In this document: piece by piece, positions 6,080 through 6,274 of the stretch
Position numbering within the stretch: position 1 is the stretch's first letter
Layout: each line of letters starts with the position of its first letter
DNA from: Pseudomonadota bacterium
GTDB taxonomy: Bacteria > Pseudomonadota > Gammaproteobacteria > Burkholderiales > Burkholderiaceae_D
Direction: 5' to 3'
Assembly (NCBI GenBank): GCA_023435945.1
Contig: JAEZLB010000096.1
Coordinates: 1-6,274 of the forward strand
DNA length: 6,274 bases
Notes under the pieces: generated by a model
What the model was told of the DNA's origin: nothing
The model's database searches: none
Seen by the model: only the letters and a program-made list of their open reading frames with translations
Translations under genes and position numbers: made by a program

Positions 6080-6274
6080 ATGAGCAAACTGCTTCACATC
6101 AATAGCAGCGTACGCAACGAAGGCTCCATCTCGCGCAAGTTGACTGGCGAATTCATCGCAAAATGGAAAGCCGCGCATCCGAACGATGAAGTCGTGGAAC
6201 GCGACCTTGCCGCGCATCCTATCCCCCACCTGAACGAAAAAATGATGGGGGCCTTCTTCACGCCTGCCGACAAG
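6080..6274 (+). CDS. azoR: FMN-dependent NADH-azoreductase, N-terminal 65 residues, 3' end off the window
   Basis: AzoR (formerly AcpD) is a flavodoxin-fold cytoplasmic homodimer that uses NADH and FMN for two-electron reduction of azo dyes and quinones; quinone detoxification is thought to be its natural role. The first 65 residues match the family: LLHINSSVRNEGSISRKL is the first strand and FMN-phosphate loop (Ser9, Ser10, Ser16, Ser18), and the later VVERDLAAHPIPHLN corresponds to RDLAANPIPVLD in E. coli AzoR. The family is about 200 residues long, so two thirds lie to the right. AAAGGAA before the ATG, with GGA at 6071-6073, is the ribosome-binding site. It follows yhhW by 46 bases, most likely in one operon under the divergent LysR regulator. 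Confidence 0.92.
   Translation, partial: MSKLLHINSSVRNEGSISRKLTGEFIAKWKAAHPNDEVVERDLAAHPIPHLNEKMMGAFFTPADK

Overview
The window looks like a chromosomal segment from a beta-proteobacterium, most likely Burkholderiales and perhaps Oxalobacteraceae. This rests on moderately high GC coding regions with AT-rich promoters, a RecBCD-type RecC, and a divergent LysR / YhhW-type pirin / azoreductase group. The taxon is an inference from protein resemblance; there is no rRNA or other marker here.

Left part (1-2011): the N-terminal half of recC lies on the minus strand and runs off the left edge. It is followed by about 300 bases without a gene. That stretch holds a weak candidate recC promoter, a tandem 10-base repeat, a long hairpin and a convincing minus-strand terminator.

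Middle part (2069-3951), all minus strand: in transcription order, a pirin-family gene (3951 to 2803), a 71-residue orphan protein (2772 to 2557) and a 66-residue orphan protein (2269 to 2069), ending at the terminator at 1976-2011. The pirin is about 89 residues longer than its family. The family's usual C-terminal ending is present and the frame then simply runs on, which suggests a lost stop codon.

Right part (4224-6274): a LysR-type regulator (minus strand, resembling E. coli YhaJ) faces a second pirin of the YhhW/quercetinase type and an FMN-dependent azoreductase (both plus strand) across an AT-rich 181-base promoter region. The regulator has an in-frame TAG exactly between its DNA-binding domain and its linker helix, while the rest of the reading frame is intact. 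As written it is a single-mutation pseudogene.

Taken together, the right half looks like a small electrophile/quinone response locus: a regulator, two cupin-type pirins and a quinone/azo reductase. Two of its four genes show lesions (a nonsense codon and a probable stop loss). They could be genuine early decay, sequencing errors or, less likely, functional variants. No mobile element, CRISPR array, tRNA or rRNA was seen.
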